64,000 nt of DNA from Streptomyces sp. NBC_01016 (GCF_026341035.1 NZ_JAPEOQ010000001.1:1736001-1800000), one strand, 5' to 3'; positions 36,695 through 43,679 are shown, counted from the stretch's first letter. Translations and numbers: made by a program. Notes: generated from the sequence alone by a model not told the origin.

Positions 36695-37506
36695 CTGATG
36701 TGGAGGTTGCCGCTGGTCACGCGGCGGCGGACGTTCAGGTGACCGGCGCCAGTGACGACAGCGTTCCCGGACGTGACGCTGACCGCGAGGCGCCCGCTGG
36801 ACTGTGATGTGGCGCCGACCCGGACGTTGCCGGAGGTCATCGCCAGGCGGGCGTCATGGCCGCTGTAGGCGCCGACCGTGAAGTTCCCGGAGGTCAGGTT
36901 CGCGGCGAGCGTGCCGGTCACCTCGCCGATCCGGAGGCTGCCGGAGGTCATGCCGGCGTCCAGGTCGCCGACCCGCTCGGCGGTGACGGTGCCGGAGTAG
37001 CCGTCGTAGTCGAGCCGGGCCAGCTCGCCCGTGACGACGGTGTCAGCGGAGTGCGTGCTGATCTGCGCCTCGGATCGGGCGGGCAGGTAGACGGTCGCCT
37101 CGATCGGCGTCGGCGCGGACGTGTCGCCCGCGCTGTTGGCGGTGACTTCGCGGCCGTTGATGAAGACCCGGCCGCCGCGGTTGCCGGAGACGTAGACGTT
37201 GCCGCCCACGAACGAGACGCCGTTGCCGCCGGAGAAGGTCATCGTGTTGCCGCCCACCTGGATGGTGGTCTGTCCTGCGCCGGAGCCCTCGACGTCCGGG
37301 ACGCGGACGGTGACGCGCTGTCCGCTCTGCCGGATCGCGGTGTTGCGGATGGCGTCGGCGGACGGGCCGGAGGTGGCCTCGGTGTTCAGGACGATGCGGG
37401 CTTGCTTGAGCGTCGGGTCGACGGCGAGGCGGATGCTGCCGGCGTTCATCGTCAGGTCGAGAGCGATCGGGCCGAAGTTGTCCACGGCAATGGTGCGTTC
37501 GGTCAT
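36691..37506 (-). CDS. DUF4097-like beta-repeat protein
   Basis: A 271-residue protein without signal peptide. The C-terminal 130 residues are successive short beta repeats with MTSGSLRIG, LTSGNFTVG, MTSGNVRVG, VTSGNAVV and VTSGNLHIS, typical of DUF4097/DUF2807 beta-solenoids. The Gly/Asn-rich centre (NTMTFSGGNGVSFVGGNVYVSG) is a second repeat zone. Such proteins are often adhesin-like or associated with regulators; inside an AICE the role is unknown. ATG at 37506 has a strong CAGGAGT site and a long structured leader. Confidence 0.7.
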   Translation of the reverse strand: MTERTIAVDNFGPIALDLTMNAGSIRLAVDPTLKQARIVLNTEATSGPSADAIRNTAIRQSGQRVTVRVPDVEGSGAGQTTIQVGGNTMTFSGGNGVSFVGGNVYVSGNRGGRVFINGREVTANSAGDTSAPTPIEATVYLPARSEAQISTHSADTVVTGELARLDYDGYSGTVTAERVGDLDAGMTSGSLRIGEVTGTLAANLTSGNFTVGAYSGHDARLAMTSGNVRVGATSQSSGRLAVSVTSGNAVVTGAGHLNVRRRVTSGNLHIS

Positions 37507-37525
37507 GGCCGACTCCTGAAGAGGT

Positions 37526-37592
37526 GTTGGAGGAACGCGCGAATCGCGCGGGAGAGAGCGGCTGCGGCCTTGCTGTGGTGAGAGGCAGCCGC
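37526..37592 (-). promoter_or_regulatory. Structured 5' leader element, copy upstream of the DUF4097 gene
   Basis: An 8-bp stem GCGGCTGC/GCAGCCGC with a loop that reads CCTCTCACCACAGCAAGGCC in part (core CTCTCACCACAGC), then a small CGCGCGATTCGCGCG hairpin and TTCCTCCAA before the ribosome site. Confidence 0.6.
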
Positions 37593-37597
37593 CCAGC

Positions 37598-37642
37598 GCC
37601 CCGGAGCGGATTCGATCCGCGCCATCGCGGCTGGTCCGGGGC
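37598..37642 (-). other. Second tRNA-like minihelix beside a leader element
   Basis: Outer 8-bp stem GCCCCGGA/TCCGGGGC and inner GCGGA/TCCGC with a TCGAA loop on the minus strand, joined by a 14-base linker. Less canonical than the copy at 36,032 but the same layout, and likewise directly upstream of the CTCTCAC hairpin. Confidence 0.4.
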
Positions 37643-37750
37643 TCGCAGCGCGGTGCGCTGCGAAGGGATGCGCTTGTTCCGCGCACGGGACAGGACCCGT
37701 GCGCGCCCGCCCCTCGGGCTTGTGAGGTGGGGCGGGATTCCCTCAAAGCT

Positions 37751-37770
37751 CGCTGTTGAGTTCTCAAAGA
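37751..37770 (-). promoter_or_regulatory. rRNA-leader (boxA-like) antitermination sequence
   Basis: The minus strand reads TCTTTGAGAACTCAACAGCG. As I remember them, actinobacterial rRNA operon leaders carry TTTGAGAACTCAA upstream of 16S RNA as the boxA/antitermination and processing region. Here it lies about 245 bases upstream of the DUF4097 gene, ahead of the hairpins in its leader. Confidence 0.5.
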
Positions 37771-37883
37771 TCTGTCGCTTCCTTCGAGCCCGTTTCACGG
37801 AGCCCTCCGGGCGTTTAAGCAGGTCAAGCACTAGCGATGGGCCCACCGGGACCAAGCTCGGCGGTGTGTTCCAGCGCGATTTC

Positions 37884-37903
37884 AGATTGACCCATGTCAA
37901 TCT
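37884..37903. promoter_or_regulatory. Operator 1 upstream of the GntR gene
   Basis: AGATTGACCCATGTCAATCT is a perfect 8-4-8 palindrome in the divergent region between the GntR-type gene and the leftward DUF4097 operon. Confidence 0.65.
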
Positions 37904-37933
37904 GGGTGTCAAGCGGTCCCACGGAGGAACCGG

Positions 37934-37953
37934 AGATTGACCTAGGTCCAGCT
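37934..37953. promoter_or_regulatory. Operator 2 upstream of the GntR gene
   Basis: AGATTGACCTAGGTCCAGCT repeats the left arm of operator 1 exactly and has a partial right arm. The centres are 50 bases apart, so the two sites lie on about the same face of the helix. It ends 12 bases before the GntR start and would block transcription. Confidence 0.6.
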
Positions 37954-37965
37954 ACGCTCGGAGGT

Positions 37966-38361
37966 ATGGATGAGAGCCCCGAAGCGCCCAAGCAGCCGCC
38001 GACGGCCAAAGAGATCGCAGCCGAGTACCGCGCGAAGATCACGGACCCTGACAGCGAGTACAAGCCCGGAGACCGTCTTCCCGCCGCCCGTGGGCTCGCC
38101 AAGGATCTGCGTGTTCAGCTCATGACCGTGCAGAGCGCCTACAGCCAGCTTCGGGATGAAGGGCTTGTGCTCACCCAGCAGGGTCGTGGCACGTTCGTCC
38201 GCGATCCGTCCGTCCCTCTCGGCACAGAACCGGGGAGCAGCCCCGCGTTCACCGCCCTGGCGACTGAACTCAGCACGATCCATGACGCCCTGCGTGTACT
38301 CGGTGAGCGCCTGGACCGCCTTGAGCAGATCGTGGGTAGCGAGACTCCACCCGCACCGTGA
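37966..38361 (+). CDS. GntR-family repressor (KorSA-like role)
   Basis: A 131-residue protein: winged helix at residues ~14-80 (KPGDRLPAARGLAKDL, TVQSAYSQLRDEGLVLTQQGRGTFV) and a short C-terminal coiled coil (LSTIHDALRVLGERLDRLEQIV) in place of a large effector domain. GGAGG lies only two bases before the ATG, which is unusually close, so initiation may be leaderless or weak. In pSAM2 the GntR protein KorSA represses the activator gene pra; here the tandem operators suggest autoregulation plus control of the leftward genes. Confidence 0.85.
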   Translation: MDESPEAPKQPPTAKEIAAEYRAKITDPDSEYKPGDRLPAARGLAKDLRVQLMTVQSAYSQLRDEGLVLTQQGRGTFVRDPSVPLGTEPGSSPAFTALATELSTIHDALRVLGERLDRLEQIVGSETPPAP

Positions 38362-38488
38362 GTTCGTCGGCACGCCCCACCAGTCGTTCCACGGTGGCGC
38401 GCGCCTCCCTCAAACTCGCTTTGATCAAGGCGAGTTCAGCAGGGGACATGCCTTGCAGTTCGCCGCTCTGCTCGTTGATGCCTGACAT
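38270..38488 (-). CDS. Possible small coiled-coil protein
   Basis: A 72-residue frame (MSGINEQSGELQGMSPAELALIKAS..., then LREARATVERLVGRADEL) with a plausible amphipathic helix, opening next to a hairpin region. It overlaps the end of the GntR gene by 92 bases on the opposite strand, and the Arg/Gly-rich C-terminal third looks like read-through of the antisense strand. Weakly supported. Confidence 0.3.
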   Translation of the reverse strand: MSGINEQSGELQGMSPAELALIKASLREARATVERLVGRADELTVRVESRYPRSAQGGPGAHRVHAGRHGSC

Positions 38489-38517
38489 GCCAATGAGGAT
38501 GTGGCACGGAACGACGG

Positions 38518-38544
38518 AGGACCCGGACACAGTGTCCGGGTCCT
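38518..38544. terminator. Perfect GACCCGGACAC palindrome
   Basis: AGGACCCGGACAC and GTGTCCGGGTCCT pair around a single A. It lies downstream of the flavoprotein gene and most likely acts as its terminator (and that of rightward transcripts). It contains GACCCGGA in both orientations, the TRS 8-mer I recall for pSVH1 TraB. Confidence 0.6.
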
Positions 38545-38577
38545 CTTCCCTTGCAGGTCAGGCGGGTTGACGACTTG

Positions 38578-39141
38578 TCATCCGATGCTTGCGTCCACGG
38601 CATCCAGCACCGCACCCCACGGGAGGTCACGCCCCGCCGGCGCCTCCCTCGGCTCGTACAGCGGCCATACGTCCGGGTCGTCGACGACGCGCACGTCACC
38701 GGCCCGCAGCGCCTCGATGTGGTGCTTCCAGGCCGGGTGGCGAGCGTGCGCCGCGTTGACCCGTGGGAAGACGACAACCGGCAGCGAGAGCGTGCCGATG
38801 GCCTCGCCCACCTGCGTCAGGGCCTGGTTGTCCATGAGCCCCATGGCGAGTTTGGCCACCGTGTTGGCCGACGCAGGGGCGACCACGTAGCAGTCCACCT
38901 GTGGGTGTGGCCGGGCCTCGCCAGAGAGCCGCGGTTCGTCCCGGACGGGCAAGCCGGTGGCCTTTTCCAGGCGCTCCACCTCACCACTGAGTCGAAGCCA
39001 CTGCCCGGCGGTTGGCGTGAGCGTCACGGCCACCTGCCACCCACGTTCGATCGCAGGTTCTACGAGGCCGGTACGCAGCGCCTCTACGCCTCCGGCCGCC
39101 GATCCAACGACTCCGAGCACCCCGCGCTTGCTTGAACTCAC
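38578..39141 (-). CDS. Flavoprotein of the PPC decarboxylase/EpiD fold
   Basis: A 187-residue HFCD-type flavoprotein: N-terminal GVLGVVGSAAGGVEAL, central YVVAPASANTVAKLAMGL with the diagnostic PASANT FMN/substrate motif, then PVVVFPRVNAAHA. The GTG at 39141 overlaps the upstream regulator stop (GTGA); an ATG at 39156 is the alternative. The histidine region typical of catalytic HFCD enzymes is not evident. Flavoproteins of this type frequently sit behind XRE regulators in Streptomyces; the purpose of the pair is unknown. Confidence 0.8.
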   Translation of the reverse strand: MSSSKRGVLGVVGSAAGGVEALRTGLVEPAIERGWQVAVTLTPTAGQWLRLSGEVERLEKATGLPVRDEPRLSGEARPHPQVDCYVVAPASANTVAKLAMGLMDNQALTQVGEAIGTLSLPVVVFPRVNAAHARHPAWKHHIEALRAGDVRVVDDPDVWPLYEPREAPAGRDLPWGAVLDAVDASIG

Positions 39142-40373
39142 TGCACCGCCCTGCATCGTTGAGCCATCACGAACACTTCGGACGAACGCGAGCCACCGGA
39201 AACGGGAGCCTGCTTCATCAGGTCCCGCAGTGTCTCGCGCACCCTGGGATTGTTGCGTACGAGCTGCGGGGACGTGCGCTCGGCAGTCCGCAGCTCAGCG
39301 AAGGATTTGTCACCCTGTCCGGCCAGCGACAGCGCACGCGCGTAGTCGATGCGGTGCGAGACGCTGCGCTCTTGCGGCATGTGGTCGACGTTGATCCCGC
39401 CGTTCTCGACGACGTACGAGACGTTGTCCAGGTCGAGTTCGATGGACAGGCGGTGGAGCAGGACATTCGTGGGTCCGAACCCGGTCTGCCAGTAGTTCTC
39501 ATCGGATCCGAGGTCGTCGGCGAGTTCCTCGGCCCGATCCAACAGGCTCGTCGCGGTGGAGCGGTCCGGACGCCGAGCAGCCGCTACGGCCGCACGCAGG
39601 TGAATCATGCCCAGCAAGCTCAGCGCTGCCGGATCGTGGTCGGTGACCTGTGAAGAGAGCCACGCGGCGGCAGTGTTGCCCAGCTCCAGGGCATCGTCGT
39701 ACCGGCCATTTGCGAGCAGGGCGTGGGTGCCGGAGCGTGCCGCCGACGCGAGCACGAGCGGGTTGTCCGACTCGTCAGCGGCCCGCATCGCGCGCTCAGC
39801 AGCCAGCCATGAGATGTCGGATTCGCCGATCTTCGCGAGCGTCGTAGCGGCGAGGTGGTGAGTGCGGGCGGACACGGCCCAGCAATCTCCGCGATCCTCT
39901 CCGCGCCGTGTCGCTCGTTCCTCCAGTTCTTGCGCAGTCTGGAGCAGACCCGGAAGAGCCGCGATGACGCTGCCGAGCCGTCCGCCCTGGTAGTCATTCC
40001 ACGACTGCTCTACGCGCACGGCTGCCGGCGCGGGGGTCGGGAGCTGAGTCTCGGCCTCGGGGCCGAAGAGCAAGCGGGACAGCCGGCGCGGGCTCATGAG
40101 GGCGTCACGCACGGCAGGTACGTCGTCCTGTTGCCGCTCGTCCTCCATGAGCACGGTCTGTCCGAGCAGGTCCCCGAGCGGAACGCGCAGGATGCGCGCC
40201 AGTTCGGCGAGCATGTCGACGCGGGGAGGATTCCGGCTCCCTCGTTCGATCTTCGCCAACCAGTCGGTGCTTCGGCCGACAAGCCCGGCCAAGACCTCCT
40301 GCGTGTGGCCGCGACGCCTGCGGTAGAACGCGATCCGTTCGCCGATGCTGAGGTGATCTCCAAGACCACGCAT
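39138..40373 (-). CDS. XRE-family regulator with TPR-like C-terminal domain
   Basis: A 411-residue protein. Residues ~9-70 form a helix-turn-helix (RIAFYRRRRGHTQEVLAGLVGRS, TDWLAKIERG), and residues ~110-400 consist of helical pairs like TPR repeats (AALPGLLQTAQELEERA, AERAMRAADESDNPLVLASAARSG). This architecture is typical of Streptomyces signalling-type XRE regulators that bind peptides or small molecules. Its stop overlaps the flavoprotein start, making a two-gene unit. Confidence 0.82.
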   Translation of the reverse strand: MRGLGDHLSIGERIAFYRRRRGHTQEVLAGLVGRSTDWLAKIERGSRNPPRVDMLAELARILRVPLGDLLGQTVLMEDERQQDDVPAVRDALMSPRRLSRLLFGPEAETQLPTPAPAAVRVEQSWNDYQGGRLGSVIAALPGLLQTAQELEERATRRGEDRGDCWAVSARTHHLAATTLAKIGESDISWLAAERAMRAADESDNPLVLASAARSGTHALLANGRYDDALELGNTAAAWLSSQVTDHDPAALSLLGMIHLRAAVAAARRPDRSTATSLLDRAEELADDLGSDENYWQTGFGPTNVLLHRLSIELDLDNVSYVVENGGINVDHMPQERSVSHRIDYARALSLAGQGDKSFAELRTAERTSPQLVRNNPRVRETLRDLMKQAPVSGGSRSSEVFVMAQRCRAVQ

Positions 40374-40495
40374 TGCGTCTTGCCTCCTACTGGTGGTGAG
40401 GGGCCAGTTTCACGGTACAGAGCCACTGATGGGGCGGGTAACGGGCGTTGGCCTCTTCCCGCTTAGGTATCAGGGTGAGGTGCCCACAACGGCGA

Positions 40496-40518
40496 GACCC
40501 GGACACTCTGTCCGGGTC
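40496..40518. repeat. Second GACCCGGACA palindrome
   Basis: GACCCGGACA pairs with TGTCCGGGTC around CTC, extended outward by GCGA/TCGC. It lies in the otherwise featureless divergent gap 40,374-40,613 between the XRE gene and the next rightward gene, where a terminator is not expected. It shares GACCCGGACA with the palindrome at 38,518. Confidence 0.5.
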
Positions 40519-40613
40519 TGTAATCTCGCGCTTTCTGGGGCTTGGCCGGGCCATCCGTAGGCCGCCCGAGAGCGCCGCACCCTTACGGTGTCGGCTTTGG
40601 AGATGATGGCTCG

Positions 40614-41219
40614 ATGGACGGTGGGATAGCGACGGTCGGAGCCGCAGTGATCGGCCTGGTCGCAGGTGGCGGGAGCGCTCTACTTAGCGGTCTTCTGGCC
40701 TACAAGGCGGGGCGCAGGCAAGTTCGTGATCAGGGTCTGGCAGTCCATCAGCAGTGGCTCCTGCAACAGCGCCAGGAAGGGTACGTGTCCCTTCTCAGTG
40801 CTTGCGACGCCTTTCTCGATGGCCTCGATGCATGTGTCCTCGCTCTCGGCACAGCTGAAGCTACAGAGAACATGTCGCTGTATGAGGGCGCCCTTGAGTG
40901 CGTTGATGTGGAGGTCTACCTCGACGCACAGCGACTCGAAGGGGGACTCGACCACCAACTAGGCAAGATCCTCATGCTGGGCCCTGCCGTCGTCTCTCAG
41001 CAAGCGAACGCACTGCGAGCGAGCGTGCGTGCTGCGCGAACTGACCTGGCGCACCTAACCGATGCTTTGATTCCGCAAGCGGGCCCACCGCTTGAGCTTG
41101 AAGGGACGGACGATTGGTGGTCCAAGGTCCAACGTGCCAGGGACGAGGTAGAAGCGAACCGATCAGCGTTCGTAGACGCTGCCCACATGTCTCTGACTGA
41201 CTTCAAGATCGCGAGTTAG
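40614..41219 (+). CDS. Membrane-anchored protein of unknown function (cargo)
   Basis: A 201-residue protein with an N-terminal Gly/Ala-rich membrane helix (TVGAAVIGLVAGGGSALLSG), a basic stop-transfer stretch, and a helical soluble domain. No family recognised. GGAG lies 11 bases before the ATG. Codon use and GC are visibly lower than in the flanking regulators, as for the next three genes, suggesting separate acquisition. Confidence 0.65.
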   Translation: MDGGIATVGAAVIGLVAGGGSALLSGLLAYKAGRRQVRDQGLAVHQQWLLQQRQEGYVSLLSACDAFLDGLDACVLALGTAEATENMSLYEGALECVDVEVYLDAQRLEGGLDHQLGKILMLGPAVVSQQANALRASVRAARTDLAHLTDALIPQAGPPLELEGTDDWWSKVQRARDEVEANRSAFVDAAHMSLTDFKIAS

Positions 41220-41338
41220 AGGTCGGAAGGCACGTTTTCAGAGGTTTCAGCTGGGCCATCAGCTGGCTTGAACTGAGCCTGTGCATTGCGCACGTACGTG
41301 GCACGGTCCTTCTTGGTCCGTCAACACGAGGGGGGTTC

Positions 41339-42241
41339 GTGGCCAGTACACCGCGACGCAACTACAGCAACGCGACGCTTGCCGGACTTATGACGCTCGC
41401 CCGAGGTGCGTGCTACTGGCCACGGTGTGGCGTACCTACCGTCCGGATGGTCAACGGCGAGCCTCGCCTGAACCTGGAGATCGCGCACATTCGGGCATTC
41501 GAAGAGGGCGGCAAGCGCTTCGACTCGGAGTGGTCCATCAGCGAGCGCAACGGTTTCGCCAACCTCATCTTGTTGTGCCATCCCCACCACAAGGAAATTG
41601 ATGGGACGAAGAGTGACCAGTACCCCATCGATGTGTTGGAGAGCTGGAAGCGCGAGCGCGAGGCTGATGGGCTCAGCGCGTTGGCTGGCCTGGGGGACCT
41701 CACGGAGCACAGGCTCGGCGAGATGATCAGCGAGGCTCAGACCTCACTGGTTGACCGCATCGAACCTGCCTTGGAGGAGTTCGGGAAGTTCGCTCCAGAG
41801 CTCGCCGCGCTTCTCAAGGTCACCCTCAAGGAATTGGCGGATCCTCGCGTGCATGGGTTTGGTCTGTCTGAGGACGAGGTCAATGCGCTGAGTCGATCCT
41901 CCGACGGCCTTTCCCACCTTCAGGACACAGCTTTCCTGCTGTCTGAAGCGGCCCAGAAGCTAACGCATCTCCAGGACACGGCTTCCCTGCTGTCTGACGC
42001 GGCCCAGAAGGTAACGCACCTCCCGGACAGTGCAAACACGCTCGCTGACGCAGCTGATGGTCTCGTGGGACTCTCTGACGACGCTTCCACTCTGGCGCGG
42101 GCGGCTGCCAGGGCCGACCGCGCAGCAGGGAAACTTATGGACAGCCTGGAGGGGCTTCCCGACAATGCCCGGATCCTTGAAGCGGCAGCGGATAAGGCCG
42201 CACGAGCCGCCGATGAAATGGGTGGCCGCTACTACCGGTAG
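41339..42241 (+). CDS. HNH endonuclease with C-terminal 17-residue repeats
   Basis: A 300-residue protein. Residues ~20-100 form an HNH domain: CYWPRC zinc knuckle, LEIAHIRAF with the catalytic His, then NLILLCHPHHKEID. A long helical region follows; from residue 193 four 17-residue repeats of type HLQDTAxLLSxAAQKLT form an extended amphipathic helix. GTG start at 41339 with GAGGGGGG upstream. HNH plus a helical sensor or oligomerisation tail is common among phage-defence nucleases. The substrate is unknown. Confidence 0.78.
   Translation: MASTPRRNYSNATLAGLMTLARGACYWPRCGVPTVRMVNGEPRLNLEIAHIRAFEEGGKRFDSEWSISERNGFANLILLCHPHHKEIDGTKSDQYPIDVLESWKREREADGLSALAGLGDLTEHRLGEMISEAQTSLVDRIEPALEEFGKFAPELAALLKVTLKELADPRVHGFGLSEDEVNALSRSSDGLSHLQDTAFLLSEAAQKLTHLQDTASLLSDAAQKVTHLPDSANTLADAADGLVGLSDDASTLARAAARADRAAGKLMDSLEGLPDNARILEAAADKAARAADEMGGRYYR
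41915..42118 (+). repeat. Four in-frame 51-bp repeats within the HNH gene
   Basis: Units 1 and 2 are nearly identical (CAGGACACGGCTTCCCTGCT in unit 2); units 3 and 4 are diverged. They encode HLQDTA..LLS.AAQK.T modules. This indicates recent expansion of the helical tail. Confidence 0.8.
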
Positions 42242-42252
42242 TTGTCCTCGGG

Positions 42253-42984
42253 TTATAGGGGGAGCCTGGGCACGCTGGACCAGGAGAGGCTCTCTCCAAG
42301 CTCGGCTGCGACGAGGTCGGCTAGATGGCGAGCGGCCTCGTTGTAAATGCTCGCGCACGACAGAGCCCCGTGAAGCGCCAGGGAGTGCTTGCCGTCCCTT
42401 GTCGCTCGGAGAACGTCCGACGCATGTGCTGGTTCCCTACTGGGCGAATCCTTGTTCTTGATAGGGGGAGCCCATATTTCGCTTCGCCAACCGCTATTCA
42501 GACCGTGAGCTAGGCAGTGCCGAACTTCCATCCAGCCGGCAGCGTGGCGCTTGGTGTTGTCCCAGTCGAGCTCCGCGTCCCACCAGCCCTTCCAGCCTGG
42601 CCAACGCGTCTCGTCTTCTGGTCGATCCGGGCTGAAGATGGGTGCGCTGAAGCTCTGGCCGAACTGCCCGCTTAGTGAAGGGAACCAGTCCTCAACGAGC
42701 TTCTCGAATGCCTTGACGTCGGGGTTCGACCTGAACCCGATGACGCTGGCGACCTGACGAGGGTGGTGCCCCCTCTGCTGCAGGGCGGTGGCCATGAAGT
42801 TCCTAGCGAAGTCCTCAAACGGCGCAATGACCCCGAGGACGATCGCCGGAGCGAGGGCGGCGGCTGGACCTGGGTTGCCCTGCTTTCTGGGGTGCAACTC
42901 AAGCAGTTTCGATGGAACGCTCAGCGCGCGGCCATAGCGGTCTACGCAGGTTTGCAGGTCAGGTCCTGCCAATGGCGTGCTCAC
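42253..42984 (-). CDS. HEPN-type protein (putative ribonuclease)
   Basis: A 243-residue helical protein. The core motif GWMEVRHCLAHGLNSGW contains R155-x4-H160, the Rx4-6H active-site signature of HEPN ribonucleases, in the RHxLAHG form seen in RiboL-PSP-HEPN/MAE-type proteins. Polar Trp-rich surroundings precede it (WPGWKGWWDAELDW). It converges on the HNH gene with an 11-base gap. GTG start at 42984. HEPN proteins act in toxin-antitoxin, abortive infection and restriction systems; an RNase role here is inferred from the motif. Confidence 0.65.
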   Translation of the reverse strand: MSTPLAGPDLQTCVDRYGRALSVPSKLLELHPRKQGNPGPAAALAPAIVLGVIAPFEDFARNFMATALQQRGHHPRQVASVIGFRSNPDVKAFEKLVEDWFPSLSGQFGQSFSAPIFSPDRPEDETRWPGWKGWWDAELDWDNTKRHAAGWMEVRHCLAHGLNSGWRSEIWAPPIKNKDSPSREPAHASDVLRATRDGKHSLALHGALSCASIYNEAARHLADLVAAELGESLSWSSVPRLPL

Positions 42985-43111
42985 GAGCCCCCGCAGTGTT
43001 GTCGCCCTTCAAGATGACGGGATCCTATGTGGTCCGATTGGTCAACGACCAGGCTGCTGCAGCTGTGTGGACGTCACATGCTGGGCGCCGTCCGATGAAG
43101 GAATGGGAGCG

Positions 43112-43450
43112 ATGAACAAGTTTGGTGCCTTAGTCGGGCTGTCTGTTGCTGTGCTGACGCTGACGGCTTGCGGAGGGCCCGAGAGTGCCCAGAGCGACTC
43201 GAAGGTCGAGGCGAGCGCTCCGGCTGCCGACGGGGACGTGCGGGACCCTCTTGAGGCGGAGTGGGAGGCCCTGACTTCGCGGAACCGCGAGACGATGTGC
43301 AAGCTCTCGGACGGAGTGAGTGCTGAGAGTGCGGCGGAATCCATGGAGTTTTACGGGAAGCAAGCTCGACCGAGCTCCTTCGATGTGAGTGCGAAGGCGC
43401 ATGCCCGCCGCGTGGCGCTCATGGAGTACGCGCAAAAGCACTGCAACTGA
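43112..43450 (+). CDS. Small secreted lipoprotein
   Basis: A 112-residue protein with a lipoprotein signal peptide (KFGALVGLSVAVLTLTAC, lipobox LTAC, Cys20) and a short soluble domain with two further cysteines (TMCKLS and KHCN). GGGAGC lies before the ATG at 43112. Last gene of the element before attR. It could be a surface-exclusion type protein, but nothing in the sequence shows this. Bases 43,451-43,626 hold no gene. Confidence 0.7.
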   Translation: MNKFGALVGLSVAVLTLTACGGPESAQSDSKVEASAPAADGDVRDPLEAEWEALTSRNRETMCKLSDGVSAESAAESMEFYGKQARPSSFDVSAKAHARRVALMEYAQKHCN

Positions 43451-43626
43451 TCAGCACGCGGTGTGGCAGGGCGCCAGGTACTCCTCCGGACCCGCCTATA
43501 TCGGCCCCTTGTTTTTGAGGGAAGCGACGCGGCCGGTGGACGACACATGGACGGCAAGGGTCACGAATGGCACCCCAGCGGTCGTCTATGCAGGTCGGGA
43601 GGGGTGATTGTGGACGATTGGCGGGT

Positions 43627-43679
43627 GACTGTAAATCTGCCGGCTCAGCCTTCCCAGGTTCGAATCCTGGCGCCGCCAC
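43627..43679 (+). repeat. attR: 53-bp tRNA-Tyr 3'-half copy
   Basis: Exact copy of 25,380-25,432 containing the anticodon loop, variable arm and T-arm of tRNA-Tyr, but lacking the 5' half, so it is a truncated non-functional tRNA remnant marking the right end of the element. Confidence 0.97.

Larger units (their letters stand above)
25380..43679. mobile_element. Actinomycete integrative conjugative element (AICE) in tRNA-Tyr
   Basis: An 18,247-bp element (one att copy included) bounded by 53-bp direct repeats. Modules: int/xis/rep at the left end; a TraB/FtsK double-stranded DNA translocase with small membrane genes and a DUF2637 spread-type protein in the middle; MarR-, GntR- and XRE-type regulators; and a cargo block at 40.6-43.5 kb with lower GC. 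This is the AICE plan known from pSAM2 and SLP1, and the attachment site equals that of SLP1. It carries no relaxase or type IV secretion genes, as expected for this class. Most genes point left. Confidence 0.95.

Noticed and set aside
43451..43626. Possible gene in the stretch before attR.
   Set aside because: Only short frames without ribosome sites or conserved features.
25380..43679. CRISPR array, transposase or IS element within the mobile element.
   Set aside because: No regularly spaced identical repeats and no DDE transposase motifs were seen; the repeats found are iteron-like, palindromic or coding.
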